64,000 bases of DNA from Halalkalibacter urbisdiaboli (GCF_002156385.1 NZ_MVJM01000003.1:1-64000); one strand, 5' to 3'. Shown: positions 1 to 7,249, counted from the stretch's first letter. Numbers and translations: made by a program. Notes: a model not told the origin generated them from the sequence alone.

Positions 1-82
1 GATGATGAGGTTGATAGGTCTGGTGTGGAAGCGTGGCGACACGTGGAGCTGACAGATACTAATCGGTCGAGGACTTATCCAA
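1..82 (+). rRNA. rrl: 23S ribosomal RNA, 3' end (partial)
   Basis: The first ~82 bases match the conserved 3' terminus of bacterial 23S rRNA, including the segment reading GAGCTGACAGATACTAATCG. The 5' part lies outside the window. A 5S rRNA and a tRNA cluster follow on the same strand, which is the usual rrn operon order. The exact mature end is estimated. Confidence 0.95.
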
Positions 83-296
83 TAACATTCTTGACATATG
101 TCACACTTTTCAAATTGTGACTTGTTTACACATTATCTAGTTTTGAGAGAATCATCTCAACATTCTTAGTTTGACAAAGAGAACCAAGAAGTTCGAGGAA
201 GCAAGTGACTGAGGAATGGAGTGTACATCCGTACGTGACATGACCGAAGATCATGCAGCTGACGAAGAAATTCGCCGGTTATCTGAAGTCAAAAAG

Positions 297-412
297 TTTG
301 GTGGCGATAGCGAAGAGGTCACACCCGTTCCCATGCCGAACACGGTCGTTAAGCTCTTTTGCGCCGATGGTAGTTGGGGGATTCCCCCTGCGAGAGTAGG
401 ACGTTGCCAGGC
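297..412 (+). rRNA. rrf: 5S ribosomal RNA
   Basis: A ~116-nt segment starts TTTGGTGGCGATAGCGAAGA and contains the family-typical CCGAACACGG and GAGAGTAGGACG motifs. It lies ~215 nt after the 23S end and just before the tRNA cluster. The ends are set by comparison with the known Bacillus 5S and may be off by a few bases. Confidence 0.95.
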
Positions 413-435
413 ATAACTAATTAATCTTTTATTAT

Positions 436-511
436 GGGGCCTTAGCTCAGCTGGGAGAGCGCCTGCCTTGCACGCAGGAGGTCAGCGGTTCGATCCCGCT
501 AGGCTCCACCA
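436..511 (+). tRNA. tRNA-Ala (TGC)
   Basis: A 76-nt cloverleaf with acceptor stem GGGGCCT/AGGCTCC, anticodon loop with TGC, GGTTCGATCC T-arm and encoded CCA. It is the first tRNA after the 5S gene. Confidence 0.96.
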
Positions 512-523
512 TATAATTCATGC

Positions 524-616
524 GGAGGAATACCCAAGTCCGGCTGAAGGGATCGGTCTTGAAAACCGACAGGCGGGTTAAACCGCGCGGGGGTTCGAAT
601 CCCTCTTCCTCCGCCA
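524..616 (+). tRNA. tRNA-Ser (TGA)
   Basis: A 93-nt class II tRNA with a long variable arm, acceptor stem GGAGGAA/TTCCTCC, TGA anticodon (loop CTTGAAA) and encoded CCA. Confidence 0.96.
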
Positions 617-624
617 TCTAATCT

Positions 625-723
625 ACATCGACGCATTACCTTCTCAGAATATACGAGAAGAGGAAGATGTATTCTTCAGTGAAAAACAACATCCATTACT
701 ATATGACGACGCGGGGTGGAGCA
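625..723 (+). repeat. Spacer hairpin plus 5' fragment of tRNA-fMet (first copy)
   Basis: Bases 625-670 can fold with outer stem ACATC/GATGT and inner stem CTTCTC/GAGAAG. Bases 710-723 are identical to the first 14 nt of the intact fMet tRNA at 816. The fragment then breaks off into a linker beginning ACGAGCA. The hairpin recurs at 757-800, 132 bp downstream, so this is a duplicated tRNA leader with an abortive tRNA start. A very similar arrangement precedes tRNA-Lys. Confidence 0.8.
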
Positions 724-756
724 ACGAGCATTCTCATCATGAAAATGCTACGAGTA

Positions 757-800
757 ACATCGACGCATGACCTTCTTGAAACACGAGAAGAGGAAGATGT
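757..800 (+). repeat. Spacer hairpin before tRNA-fMet (second copy)
   Basis: This repeats 625-670 with loop changes. The outer stem ACATC/GATGT is retained and the inner stem is CTTCT/AGAAG. The intact fMet gene starts 16 nt downstream. It may be a processing or leader structure, but no function is proven. Confidence 0.75.
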
Positions 801-815
801 ATTCTTTTAAAACGA

Positions 816-889
<74 letters not shown>

Positions 890-912
890 TACCAATTTTT
901 TTAGAACTTAAT

Positions 913-997
913 GGAGGGGTAGCGAAGTGGCTAAACGCGGCGGACTGTAAATCCGCTCCCTAAGGGTTCGGCGGTTCGAATCCGTCCCCCTCCACCA
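913..997 (+). tRNA. tRNA-Tyr (GTA)
   Basis: An 85-nt class II tRNA with acceptor stem GGAGGGG/CCCCTCC, anticodon loop CTGTAAA, long variable arm and encoded CCA. Confidence 0.96.
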
Positions 998-1004
998 TTT
1001 ATAT

Positions 1005-1079
1005 TGGGCTATAGCCAAGCGGTAAGGCAACGGACTTTGACTCCGTCATGCGTTGGTTCGAATCCAGCTAGCCCAGCCA
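1005..1079 (+). tRNA. tRNA-Gln (TTG)
   Basis: A 75-nt cloverleaf with acceptor stem TGGGCTA/TAGCCCA, anticodon TTG in loop CTTTGAC and encoded CCA. Confidence 0.96.
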
Positions 1080-1081
1080 AT

Positions 1082-1153
1082 GCGGAAGTAGTTCAGTGGT
1101 AGAACACCACCTTGCCAAGGTGGGGGTCGCGGGTTCGAATCCCGTCTTCCGCT
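1082..1153 (+). tRNA. tRNA-Gly (GCC), CCA not encoded
   Basis: A 72-nt cloverleaf with acceptor stem GCGGAAG/CTTCCGC, anticodon GCC and discriminator T. The next bases are TATAA, so CCA is not encoded. It starts three bases after the preceding tRNA ends. Confidence 0.95.
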
Positions 1154-1160
1154 TATAAAT

Positions 1161-1237
1161 GCGCCCGTAGCTCAATTGGATAGAGCGTTTGACTACGGAT
1201 CAAAAGGTTAGGGGTTCGACTCCTCTCGGGCGCGCCA
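1161..1237 (+). tRNA. tRNA-Arg (ACG)
   Basis: A 77-nt cloverleaf with acceptor stem GCGCCCG/CGGGCGC, anticodon loop CTACGGA (ACG) and encoded CCA. Confidence 0.96.
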
Positions 1238-1276
1238 CAAATCACTTTTGTAATGAAAATTAAATAGAAAAAACAT

Positions 1277-1347
1277 GCGGGTGTAGTTTAGTGGTAAAAC
1301 CTCAGCCTTCCAAGCTGATGTCGTGAGTTCGATTCTCATCACCCGCT
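1277..1347 (+). tRNA. tRNA-Gly (TCC), CCA not encoded
   Basis: A 71-nt cloverleaf with acceptor stem GCGGGTG/CACCCGC and anticodon TCC. It is followed by a T-rich stretch and not by CCA. Confidence 0.95.
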
Positions 1348-1356
1348 TTTACTTAT

Positions 1357-1431
1357 TCCACAGTAGCTCAGTGGTAGAGCAATCGGCTGTTAACCGATCG
1401 GTCGTAGGTTCGAGTCCTACCTGTGGAGCCA
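1357..1431 (+). tRNA. tRNA-Asn (GTT)
   Basis: A 75-nt cloverleaf with acceptor stem TCCACAG/CTGTGGA, anticodon GTT (loop CTGTTAA) and encoded CCA. Confidence 0.96.
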
Positions 1432-1432
1432 A

Positions 1433-1523
1433 GGAGAAGTACCCAAGTGGCTGAAGGGGCGCCCCTGCTAAGGGTGTAGGTCGTTTACGCGGCGCGAGGG
1501 TTCAAATCCCTCCTTCTCCGCCA
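1433..1523 (+). tRNA. tRNA-Ser (GCT)
   Basis: A 91-nt class II tRNA with acceptor stem GGAGAAG/CTTCTCC, anticodon GCT (loop CTGCTAA), long variable arm and encoded CCA. It begins one base after tRNA-Asn ends. Confidence 0.96.
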
Positions 1524-1534
1524 TTTTATATATA

Positions 1535-1609
1535 GGCCCGTTGGTCAAGCGGTTAAGACACCGCCCTTTCACGGCGGTAACACGGGTTCGAATCCCGTAC
1601 GGGTCACCA
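1535..1609 (+). tRNA. tRNA-Glu (TTC)
   Basis: A 75-nt cloverleaf starting GGCCCGT, with anticodon TTC in loop CTTTCAC, T-arm GGGTTCGAATCCC and encoded CCA. Confidence 0.95.
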
Positions 1610-1657
1610 TGAAAGATATTGAGGAAATTCTTATTATAAATTCCAGAGTATTAGCTT

Positions 1658-1761
1658 AGTTGTCTCGACACAGCGAACTGCGAAGCCTAGCTAGTAGAGG
1701 AAGAGACACATATAGTGAATAACCTTCAAATATGCAAGAGCCATTAGCTCAGTTGGTAGAG
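1658..1761 (+). repeat. Spacer hairpin plus 5' fragment of tRNA-Lys (first copy)
   Basis: This is the first of two ~104-bp direct repeats with a 132-bp period (the second is 1790-1893). It can fold with outer stem TGTCTC (1661-1666) and GAGACA (1703-1708). It ends in a perfect copy of the first 24 nt of tRNA-Lys (1738-1761), which then breaks into an ACGAGCA linker. Only two or so bases differ between the copies within the repeat. Confidence 0.85.
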
Positions 1762-1789
1762 ACGAGCACTACTTCGTCGAAATACTACG

Positions 1790-1869
1790 AGTTGTCTCGA
1801 CACAGCGAACTACGAAGCCTAGCTAGTAGAGGAAGAGACACATATAGTGAATAATCTTCAAATATGCAA
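1790..1869 (+). repeat. Spacer hairpin before tRNA-Lys (second copy)
   Basis: This is the second copy of the repeat that starts at 1658. It has the same outer stem TGTCTC/GAGACA (1793-1798 and 1835-1840) and runs directly into the intact tRNA-Lys. Its layout matches the fMet spacer: a TCGACRCA motif, then AGAGGAAGA, then AGTGAA. Confidence 0.8.
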
Positions 1870-1945
1870 GAGCCATTAGCTCAGTTGGTAGAGCATCTGA
1901 CTTTTAATCAGAGGGTCGAAGGTTCGAGTCCTTCATGGCTCACCA
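1870..1945 (+). tRNA. tRNA-Lys (TTT)
   Basis: A 76-nt cloverleaf with acceptor stem GAGCCAT/ATGGCTC, anticodon TTT (loop CTTTTAA) and encoded CCA. A 24-nt 5' copy of the same gene lies 132 bp upstream. Confidence 0.96.
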
Positions 1946-1955
1946 TTTTATATAC

Positions 1956-2037
1956 GCGGGTGTGGCGGAATTGGCAGACGCGCTAGACTTAGGATCTAGT
2001 GTCTTATGACGTGGGGGTTCGACTCCCTTCACCCGCA
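1956..2037 (+). tRNA. tRNA-Leu (TAG), CCA not encoded
   Basis: An 82-nt class II tRNA with acceptor stem GCGGGTG/CACCCGC, anticodon loop CTTAGGA (TAG), and discriminator A followed by TAC. It is the last tRNA of the cluster, and a terminator follows 9 bp later. Confidence 0.94.
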
Positions 2038-2043
2038 TACTTA

Positions 2044-2078
2044 AAACTTTCAAAGGAAAACCTTTGGAAGTTTTTTTA
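2044..2078 (+). terminator. Intrinsic terminator of the rRNA-tRNA operon
   Basis: A stem AACTTTCAAAGG/CCTTTGGAAGTT with a short A-rich loop is followed by seven T residues, directly after tRNA-Leu. Confidence 0.9.
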
Positions 2079-2196
2079 TTGACAACGATCTCAGAAGGTG
2101 TTTACAATTTTTGGTTCCTAGTTAAATGTTGGGGTAGTGAGGAGAGGACGCACCTCTTATCCTACCCCGAATTGATAATGTTTGTACTGATGGCAA

Positions 2197-2520
2197 TTAA
2201 ATCCGATGACGAAGACGATCACATCGTCGAAAACCAAAAGCATTTCGCTTAATCACTTTGGTTTGATTGTTTAGCCATTTTATAAACCCGTTGTTTAATC
2301 CAAAAGCAAAGCTATTCAATATTTCCTTTTGCCAATTCTTCAACGTTTGAATCGCTCGATGAAATTCTTCTACTTCACTCGCTTCTACCTTTTGATAGAA
2401 AGCGTAAAGCCGCTGTTTTACTTCTTCCATCCGTCCTTGCTTTCCTAATTCCTTTGCATGATAGAACCTTTCTCGGAAGGATTCTTTTAACTGAGACGCC
2501 TCCCGTAATTCTGAAGACAT
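2197..2520 (-). pseudogene. ISL3-family transposase, C-terminal remnant
   Basis: An open frame of 107 residues resembles the C-terminal end of ISL3 (IS204/IS1001/IS1096/IS1165) transposases. The diagnostic stretch is the KVIKRNAFGFR block, near NNGFIKWLNN and an Arg-rich end. Full-length family members are about 400 residues with a zinc-ribbon and helicase-like N-terminus. None of that is present upstream, where an unrelated IS3 remnant begins. It is therefore a decayed fragment and cannot encode an active transposase. Confidence 0.8.
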
Positions 2521-2569
2521 CGTTAAGCACGTCAGATAAAGATGACGTTAGAAGGACAGTTTCAATTCA

Positions 2570-3220
2570 CATACAACTTAAAACGACTTCGCCGAATTAT
2601 GAAGAAGTACCAGATGGTATGGCCTATTAGAAGAGCCGATCCTTATAAGAAAATGTTGAAAGCCACTAAAGAACATTTAGTACTACCAAACCCCTGTTAA
2701 AACGTAAATTCAGACAATCAGTTCCAGGAAAAGTGTTACTTACTGATATTACATACCTTTACTATGGGAAGGGAAGTTAAGGCTTATTTGTCAACCATTA
2801 AAGATGGATCAACGAATGAGATTCTTTCCTATAATGTGTCTAGTCGAATGACATTAGATCTAGTTACAGGTACATTATAAAAATTGAAGAAGAATAAACG
2901 AGCCAAGTTAGCAGAAGGATCTTTGATTCACTCTGAACAAGGATTTCACTATACTTACCCAACTTTTCAAAAACAAGTAAAACAAATGAACCTTGGACAG
3001 TCCATGTCAAGAAAGGGAAACTTTTGGGATGATGCACCACAGGAATCCTTCTTTGGGCATTTCAAAGATGAAGCTGATATTAAACCTTGTAATTCAATAG
3101 GAAAACTCAAAAGAGAGATAAAAAATTACATTACGTATTATAACAACTTTAGATACCAAGGAATTTAAAGAAGATGACCCCTGTTCAATACAGAAATCAT
3201 CTTCTCCATGTGGCATGACC
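2570..3220 (+). pseudogene. IS3-family (IS150-like) transposase orfB, degenerate
   Basis: Several frames together spell an IS3-type integrase. A HTH_21-like part reads RLRRIMKKYQMVWPIRRADP near 2590. It is followed by LLTDITY, STIKDGS, a block HSEQGFHYT in place of the usual HSDQGFHYT, and the APQESFFGHFKDE block carrying the last DDE glutamate (near 3060). Stops near 2698 and 2878 and frame changes between them break the gene. The longest intact piece is 2884-3168. The second catalytic Asp is changed to Glu, so the enzyme would be dead even if repaired. Confidence 0.85.
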
Positions 3221-3395
3221 TTTTTTAAAATGTCCTTTACAAGGGGGACAGATTAGGTTCGTTCTTAACCTTTAGGGACATCCCCGTAGCAATGTGAGGA
3301 GTCGCTACATGTTTTAAAACCCTTACTATGAGTGCCTTGTAAGGTGCTTAGTGAACGGGGCCATTGCAAGCTCTTTTCAGGCTTTTTATCCTCTC
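3221..3395. other. Intergenic stretch after the IS remnants
   Basis: No coding potential is seen. The segment contains short unexplained inverted pieces and probably more IS debris. No T-rich terminator is obvious for the minus-strand yidD apart from T-rich bases near 3390. Confidence 0.4.
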
Positions 3396-3644
3396 CTATT
3401 TTTTATTGGGTTGTTTCTTTATAAATTTTACTTGATCAGGAACAGGATCGATGCCTCCTGGGTGAAAAGGATGACATTTGCTAATTCGTTTTATTGTTAG
3501 CCAACCTCCTTTTAATGCACCATGCTTCTTAATTGCATCCATACCGTAATGCGAGCATGTTGGATAAAAACGACAAGTTGGCGGTTTTAATGGAGAGATG
3601 AGCCGTTGATAGCTTCTAATTATAAAAAGTAAAACGTTTTTCAT
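3396..3644 (-). CDS. yidD: Membrane protein insertion efficiency factor YidD
   Basis: A small 82-residue protein of the YidD (UPF0161) family, thought to help YidC-mediated insertion of membrane proteins at the inner face of the membrane. It shows the family hallmark of an N-terminal amphipathic stretch followed by conserved cysteines in [13 protein letters not shown] and a later KCHPFHPGG block. Length and motifs match the family. In many bacteria yidD sits beside rnpA. Here it stands alone between IS debris and the competence operon, transcribed divergently from comG. Confidence 0.93.
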   Translation of the reverse strand: MKNVLLFIIRSYQRLISPLKPPTCRFYPTCSHYGMDAIKKHGALKGGWLTIKRISKCHPFHPGGIDPVPDQVKFIKKQPNKK

Positions 3645-3813
3645 TCAATTCAGCCTCTCAAAAAAAGATAAATTTTTACAGATGTCATGAAGGATTTTGA
3701 TAGTCTGTGTCTAATTATAACAAAGATTATGATGAAAGGAGGTTTGAGTAGATTACTTTCCCGCTAAGCTATTCCTCGCATGACCCCGATTACTATTTTC
3801 TGAGGTGATTTAT

Positions 3814-4125
3814 TTGAAATACTCCATATTTGAAGAGAAGGGCTTTACATTAATTGAAATGCTTGTTGTATTAATGATTATCTCCATTTTATTACTGATT
3901 GCTATTCCAAATATGACAAAGAACAATCAAGTTGCTAGTGAAAAAGGTTGTGATGCGACAATAAAATTATTACAAACTCAAGTGCATGCTTATGAAATTG
4001 AAAAAGGCTCCCCACCGCAACAGCTGACAGACTTATCAGGCTATGTTGAACAAACAGATTGTCCTGGTAATGAAGAGCTGGATCTTATCGACGGTGAAAT
4101 TGTAAGAAAAACGTCTTCACGATGA
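3814..4125 (+). CDS. comGC: Competence major pseudopilin ComGC
   Basis: The major subunit of the transformation pseudopilus, exported and processed by the prepilin peptidase ComC. The N-terminus has the type IV pilin signature EKGFTLIEML followed by a ~20-residue hydrophobic helix. Two cysteines (in KGCDA and TDCPG) fit the family disulfide. The chosen start is TTG at 3814, with GAGGTG six bases upstream; a GTG at 3805 would lie inside that ribosome-binding site. It is the first gene of the operon here. The usual upstream comGA and comGB are absent. Confidence 0.93.
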   Translation: MKYSIFEEKGFTLIEMLVVLMIISILLLIAIPNMTKNNQVASEKGCDATIKLLQTQVHAYEIEKGSPPQQLTDLSGYVEQTDCPGNEELDLIDGEIVRKTSSR

Positions 4126-4559
4126 CCCAAAATGGTTATTCCCTTATTGAATTACTCATTTCCCTTTCTATATTATCGCTCCTTCTTATTATCCCTTCAG
4201 TAACACTTCAATCTACTTTTCATTCCGAGCAAACTGAGTACATTGCATATCAAATAAAAGAGGATCTCCTACTTGCTCAGCATATTGCGATAACAAATGG
4301 TCGTACAACTTCAGTATATGTTGATAATCAACAGAATTATTATACGATTCGTTTTTCCACAACGGAGGAATATATGAGACGAGCGTTCCAGCACGATAAG
4401 ATAATGTTTTCTGCTGTTACGATGGGAATTAATGATATTTCATTTTTGCCAAATGGGAATCCGCGTAAGTCGGGAACAATTAAAGTTATGATTCATGATC
4501 GTGAGTTTTTTTACACCATTTATTTAGGAAAGGGGAGGGTTTACTATCGAGAATTGTAA
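4122..4559 (+). CDS. comGD: Competence minor pseudopilin ComGD
   Basis: A 145-residue minor pseudopilin with N-terminal NGYSLIELLISLSILSLLLI, a prepilin cleavage and assembly helix. It overlaps the end of comGC by four bases (ATGA), indicating translational coupling. The glutamate at +5 of the mature pilin is present. Identification rests on this motif and on position in the comG order; sequence outside the helix is poorly conserved in this family. Confidence 0.88.
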   Translation: MTQNGYSLIELLISLSILSLLLIIPSVTLQSTFHSEQTEYIAYQIKEDLLLAQHIAITNGRTTSVYVDNQQNYYTIRFSTTEEYMRRAFQHDKIMFSAVTMGINDISFLPNGNPRKSGTIKVMIHDREFFYTIYLGKGRVYYREL

Positions 4560-4863
4560 AGGTTTTACCTTGATTGAGGTGATGCTCTCCTTAACTTTAT
4601 TAACGATGGTTACGATGATTGTTCTCCCTATGTTAATTTCTATTTCTCAAGAAAGGTTAACGATTCGTCAACAAGAAGAAGTGACTTTCTACTTGGAGAG
4701 GCAAATTCATCACTATTTATTAAATGAATCAATTGAATCATTTCCTTTTTCTGACGCCAATATCTCCGAACGGCTGTTAGAAGGCGAGCTATATCAACTT
4801 TGTGTAACTTGGATTGGGGCAAATCAAAGGAAATATGAACGGTGTCATTATGCTAAAAAATGA
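4546..4863 (+). CDS. comGE: Competence minor pseudopilin ComGE (non-canonical start)
   Basis: The frame encodes NCKGFTLIEVMLSLTLLTM, again a type IV pilin N-terminus, and continues for ~100 residues. No ATG, GTG or TTG lies just before the GF cleavage site. A strong ribosome-binding site, GGGGAGGG (4532-4539), is followed six bases later by ATC at 4546, so ATC is the likely start. The first ordinary start, TTG at 4570, would remove the prepilin peptidase site. A sequence error is an alternative. The gene overlaps comGD by 14 bases and runs into comGF. Confidence 0.75.
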   Translation: MENCKGFTLIEVMLSLTLLTMVTMIVLPMLISISQERLTIRQQEEVTFYLERQIHHYLLNESIESFPFSDANISERLLEGELYQLCVTWIGANQRKYERCHYAKK

Positions 4864-5299
4864 AGCTGGATTTACTCTTGTCGAAAGTCTTCTTATCCTT
4901 AGTTCCTTCCTGCTACTTGTGTCACTTTTTCCGCTAATGATGAACACATATCAAACCTACCTTCCAACCTACAGTTCGCAAGCTGAATTAACGATTTTTT
5001 TAAACCAAATTGCTCATGAAGTGAAAGAAAGTGTAGAAATCGATGGCACATATAACAAGCTTGTCCTTTACAAAGGGAATGGAGATCAGATCACATTTGA
5101 ACGAACACAATCTGGACTAATACGACGGCTTAAAAATGGAACAGGGCATGTTCAGATGCTAGCAGAGGTCAATCGTTTCGACTGTCGCAGCTTAGAAACA
5201 AAAGTTGAATGTGAAGTAGTTTTATACAATTCCCTCTCTAAAAAAAGATCAATGATGGCCATGTATCATTTAAGAAAGGGGAGAAATGATGAGGAATGA
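4835..5299 (+). CDS. comGF: Competence minor pseudopilin ComGF
   Basis: A minor pseudopilin of the DNA-uptake machine. The pilin-like N-terminus is NEAGFTLVESLLILSSFLLL. The start is uncertain between ATG 4835 (AAAGG five bases upstream) and ATG 4850. Both retain the GF cleavage site, and both overlap the end of comGE. The 3' end overlaps comGG by 14 bases. The long hydrophilic C-terminal half with two cysteines fits ComGF of other bacilli. Confidence 0.85.
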   Translation: MNGVIMLKNEAGFTLVESLLILSSFLLLVSLFPLMMNTYQTYLPTYSSQAELTIFLNQIAHEVKESVEIDGTYNKLVLYKGNGDQITFERTQSGLIRRLKNGTGHVQMLAEVNRFDCRSLETKVECEVVLYNSLSKKRSMMAMYHLRKGRNDEE

Positions 5300-5663
5300 A
5301 GAAGGATTCGTCTATCCAATAACCCTCATTCTTACAGTGTTACTATGTGCTTCTGTCGCGTATCAATTGGATAGCTATTTAAGCGAGAAGCGTATTATAA
5401 CTGAACAAGAGCATCTATTATTATTAGAGTCATTATTACAAGCCGCTGTATCCGATTTAATTGAATTAAGTAAAAAAAATGATATTCCTGAAACTCACAT
5501 CTTTTCATATGAACACGGGACAGTTACACTAATGGTACAGAACCAAATGGAACGAGTCTACGTTACGTTGGAGGCACAGTTAGCTTCTGGACATAAACGA
5601 TTTGCTAAGCTTTATTTGGATGTTGGTACACATGATTTGGAGGAGTATTGGGAGGTTTCGTAA
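5286..5663 (+). CDS. comGG: Competence minor pseudopilin ComGG
   Basis: A 125-residue protein with a divergent pilin-like start, RNEEGFVYPITLILTVLLCA, as is normal for ComGG, which lacks the canonical TLIE helix. It is the last gene of the comG set and is followed after one base by the TTG start of aroK. The order GC-GD-GE-GF-GG with overlaps at each junction supports one transcription unit, normally driven by ComK. Confidence 0.85.
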   Translation: MMRNEEGFVYPITLILTVLLCASVAYQLDSYLSEKRIITEQEHLLLLESLLQAAVSDLIELSKKNDIPETHIFSYEHGTVTLMVQNQMERVYVTLEAQLASGHKRFAKLYLDVGTHDLEEYWEVS

Positions 5664-5664
5664 A

Positions 5665-6168
5665 TTGAAGCAAATGATCTATCTTACAGGGTTTATGGGG
5701 TCAGGAAAGACAACGATTGGACAGGCGTTAGGAAAGGCATTGGGTTATCAGGTAGTTGATACGGATCAGTGGATTGAAAACGAAGAACAAGTCCAAATTC
5801 GGGAGCTTTTTCAGGAAAAGGGAGAGCAGTATTTTCGAGATTTAGAAACAAAAGCATTGCAGGAGTTAAAGGAAAAGCCACTGCTCGTAACAACAGGTGG
5901 TGGAATTGTCATCCGTAAAGAAAACAGGGAGATAATGGATGAAAGAGGGACCGTTGTATACTTACATTGTGAAATTGATGAAATTATTCGGAGAACTGAG
6001 GGTGATGAATCACGACCATTATTGCAAAATAAGAATAAACAAGCGGTTTTAGAGCTGTTCCAACAGAGACTTCCTTTATACAAGCAAGCTGATATTATTA
6101 TTGATACGACTGAAAAAACGGTTATGCAAATTGTTCAGGAATTAAAGGGATTGTTGCTTAAAGCTTAG
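5665..6168 (+). CDS. aroK: Shikimate kinase
   Basis: Phosphorylates shikimate to shikimate-3-phosphate in aromatic amino-acid synthesis. The P-loop GFMGSGKTT lies at residues 9-17. It is followed by the shikimate-binding DTDQWIE motif and the GGG of VTTGGGIV, and later by the RPLL lid region. At 167 residues it has the family length. The TTG start at 5665 is preceded by GGGAGG nine bases upstream, inside the end of comGG; an ATG at 5674 is a weaker option. Confidence 0.95.
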   Translation: MKQMIYLTGFMGSGKTTIGQALGKALGYQVVDTDQWIENEEQVQIRELFQEKGEQYFRDLETKALQELKEKPLLVTTGGGIVIRKENREIMDERGTVVYLHCEIDEIIRRTEGDESRPLLQNKNKQAVLELFQQRLPLYKQADIIIDTTEKTVMQIVQELKGLLLKA

Positions 6169-6204
6169 CATGTATGGGCATACTCTTGATATAGAGGTGA
6201 TAGA

Positions 6205-6408
6205 ATGTCCTTTAATGATTATGTAAAATTTGTAACTGAACAATTCGTACGCCGGATAGACCAACCAAAAGAGGAACGGAGAATGGCGCGTGAACAACGA
6301 AAGGCCGAACGTTTATCGCTATCCTCCCATGTATTTGGAGTTCTTCCTATGGGGTTGTCGTTGCTCTTGAATAGACGAGGAAAAGCGAACAAACGAAAAA
6401 GAAAGTAA
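6205..6408 (+). CDS. yqzE: YqzE family protein
   Basis: A 67-residue basic protein with the family pattern FNDYVKFVTEQFVRRID followed by PKEERRMAREQRKAER and a short hydrophobic stretch near the C-terminus. It sits beside comG and aroK as in Bacillus subtilis, where yqzE follows comGG. The function is unknown. A GAGGTGATAG ribosome-binding site precedes the ATG. Confidence 0.85.
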   Translation: MSFNDYVKFVTEQFVRRIDQPKEERRMAREQRKAERLSLSSHVFGVLPMGLSLLLNRRGKANKRKRK

Positions 6409-6441
6409 AAAAGGTACATCGTCGGTGGTGTGCCTTTTTCT
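6407..6441 (+). terminator. Intrinsic terminator after yqzE
   Basis: A hairpin built from AAAAAGGTACA and TGTGCCTTTTT closes directly after the yqzE stop and ends the comG-aroK-yqzE unit. Confidence 0.75.
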
Positions 6442-6535
6442 ATGTCCATTTTAAGAAGGTTGGAAGAATAAGATGTCATTGTAAAGAAATCTGTATATAA
6501 TAGAAGAATCAAGGATTTTTCGGGAGTGGTTCGAA

Positions 6536-7249
6536 GTGAAGCAGGATACTTTAAAAATTACAAATGTCTTGTCTGATCCAACACGTTTCTCCATATATGA
6601 ATATATTACAAAAAAACGAGAGGGAGTCACTGTATCTGAAATTGCTGAAGAGTTTTCTATTCACTCAAATGTGGCTCGTTTGCATTTAACTAAATTAGAA
6701 GATGTAAGTATGATTATCTCTGAACTTAAGAAAACGGGGAAGGGTGGGCGGCCTAGCCGTTTTTACTTATTATCAGATAAAGTTATTCACTTGCAATTTC
6801 CGTACCGTGACTTTCAAAGGTTAGCTCAGTTAAGCTTAGAAGCTCTTGCCGATTTAGGGGACGAAGGCTTAAAAGCGCTGAAACAAGTTGGCTATAAATA
6901 TGGGTTTGAAAGTGCTGAGTTTTATGTGAGACAGAAAAATCTTGAAGTGACTCAATTATCGGTACAGGAGAAGGCTAATTGTATTGAGGAGATTGCAACA
7001 AACCAAGGCTTAAATCCAGAAATTGAGTATGTAGAAGGCAAGGAAGAAATTCATTTCACCATTCATAATTGTACGTTTAAAGAGTTGATTCATATCCACC
7101 CAGTTTCACTTTGTTCTATGCATCATGAGCTTTTTAATGGCATATTTTCGTATTTTTTTGGAAAAAGTAATTTAAAAGAGGAAATATTAATGAATGATTC
7201 CTCATCACATGCTTGTTCGTATTCGAAAGTTGTCTTAGAAGGTAACTAA
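6536..7249 (+). CDS. HTH transcriptional regulator with cysteine-rich C-terminal domain (COG2345 type)
   Basis: A 237-residue protein. Residues 5-80 form a winged helix (LSDPTRFSIYEYI, then VSEIAEEFSIHSNVARLHLTKL, then GRPSRFYLL as the wing). The C-terminal half carries Cys149, Cys179 in HNCTF, Cys193 in SLCSMHH and Cys227 in HACSY. This spacing resembles COG2345/SufR-like regulators that bind a metal or Fe-S cluster. The ligand is inferred, not shown. It is monocistronic, between yqzE and yqgY. Its target genes cannot be told from the sequence. Confidence 0.8.
   Translation: MKQDTLKITNVLSDPTRFSIYEYITKKREGVTVSEIAEEFSIHSNVARLHLTKLEDVSMIISELKKTGKGGRPSRFYLLSDKVIHLQFPYRDFQRLAQLSLEALADLGDEGLKALKQVGYKYGFESAEFYVRQKNLEVTQLSVQEKANCIEEIATNQGLNPEIEYVEGKEEIHFTIHNCTFKELIHIHPVSLCSMHHELFNGIFSYFFGKSNLKEEILMNDSSSHACSYSKVVLEGN

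Noticed and set aside
216-416. 66-codon ORF across the 5S rRNA region
   Set aside because: It overlaps the 5S rRNA gene; the translation has no family resemblance and the DNA is explained by rRNA.
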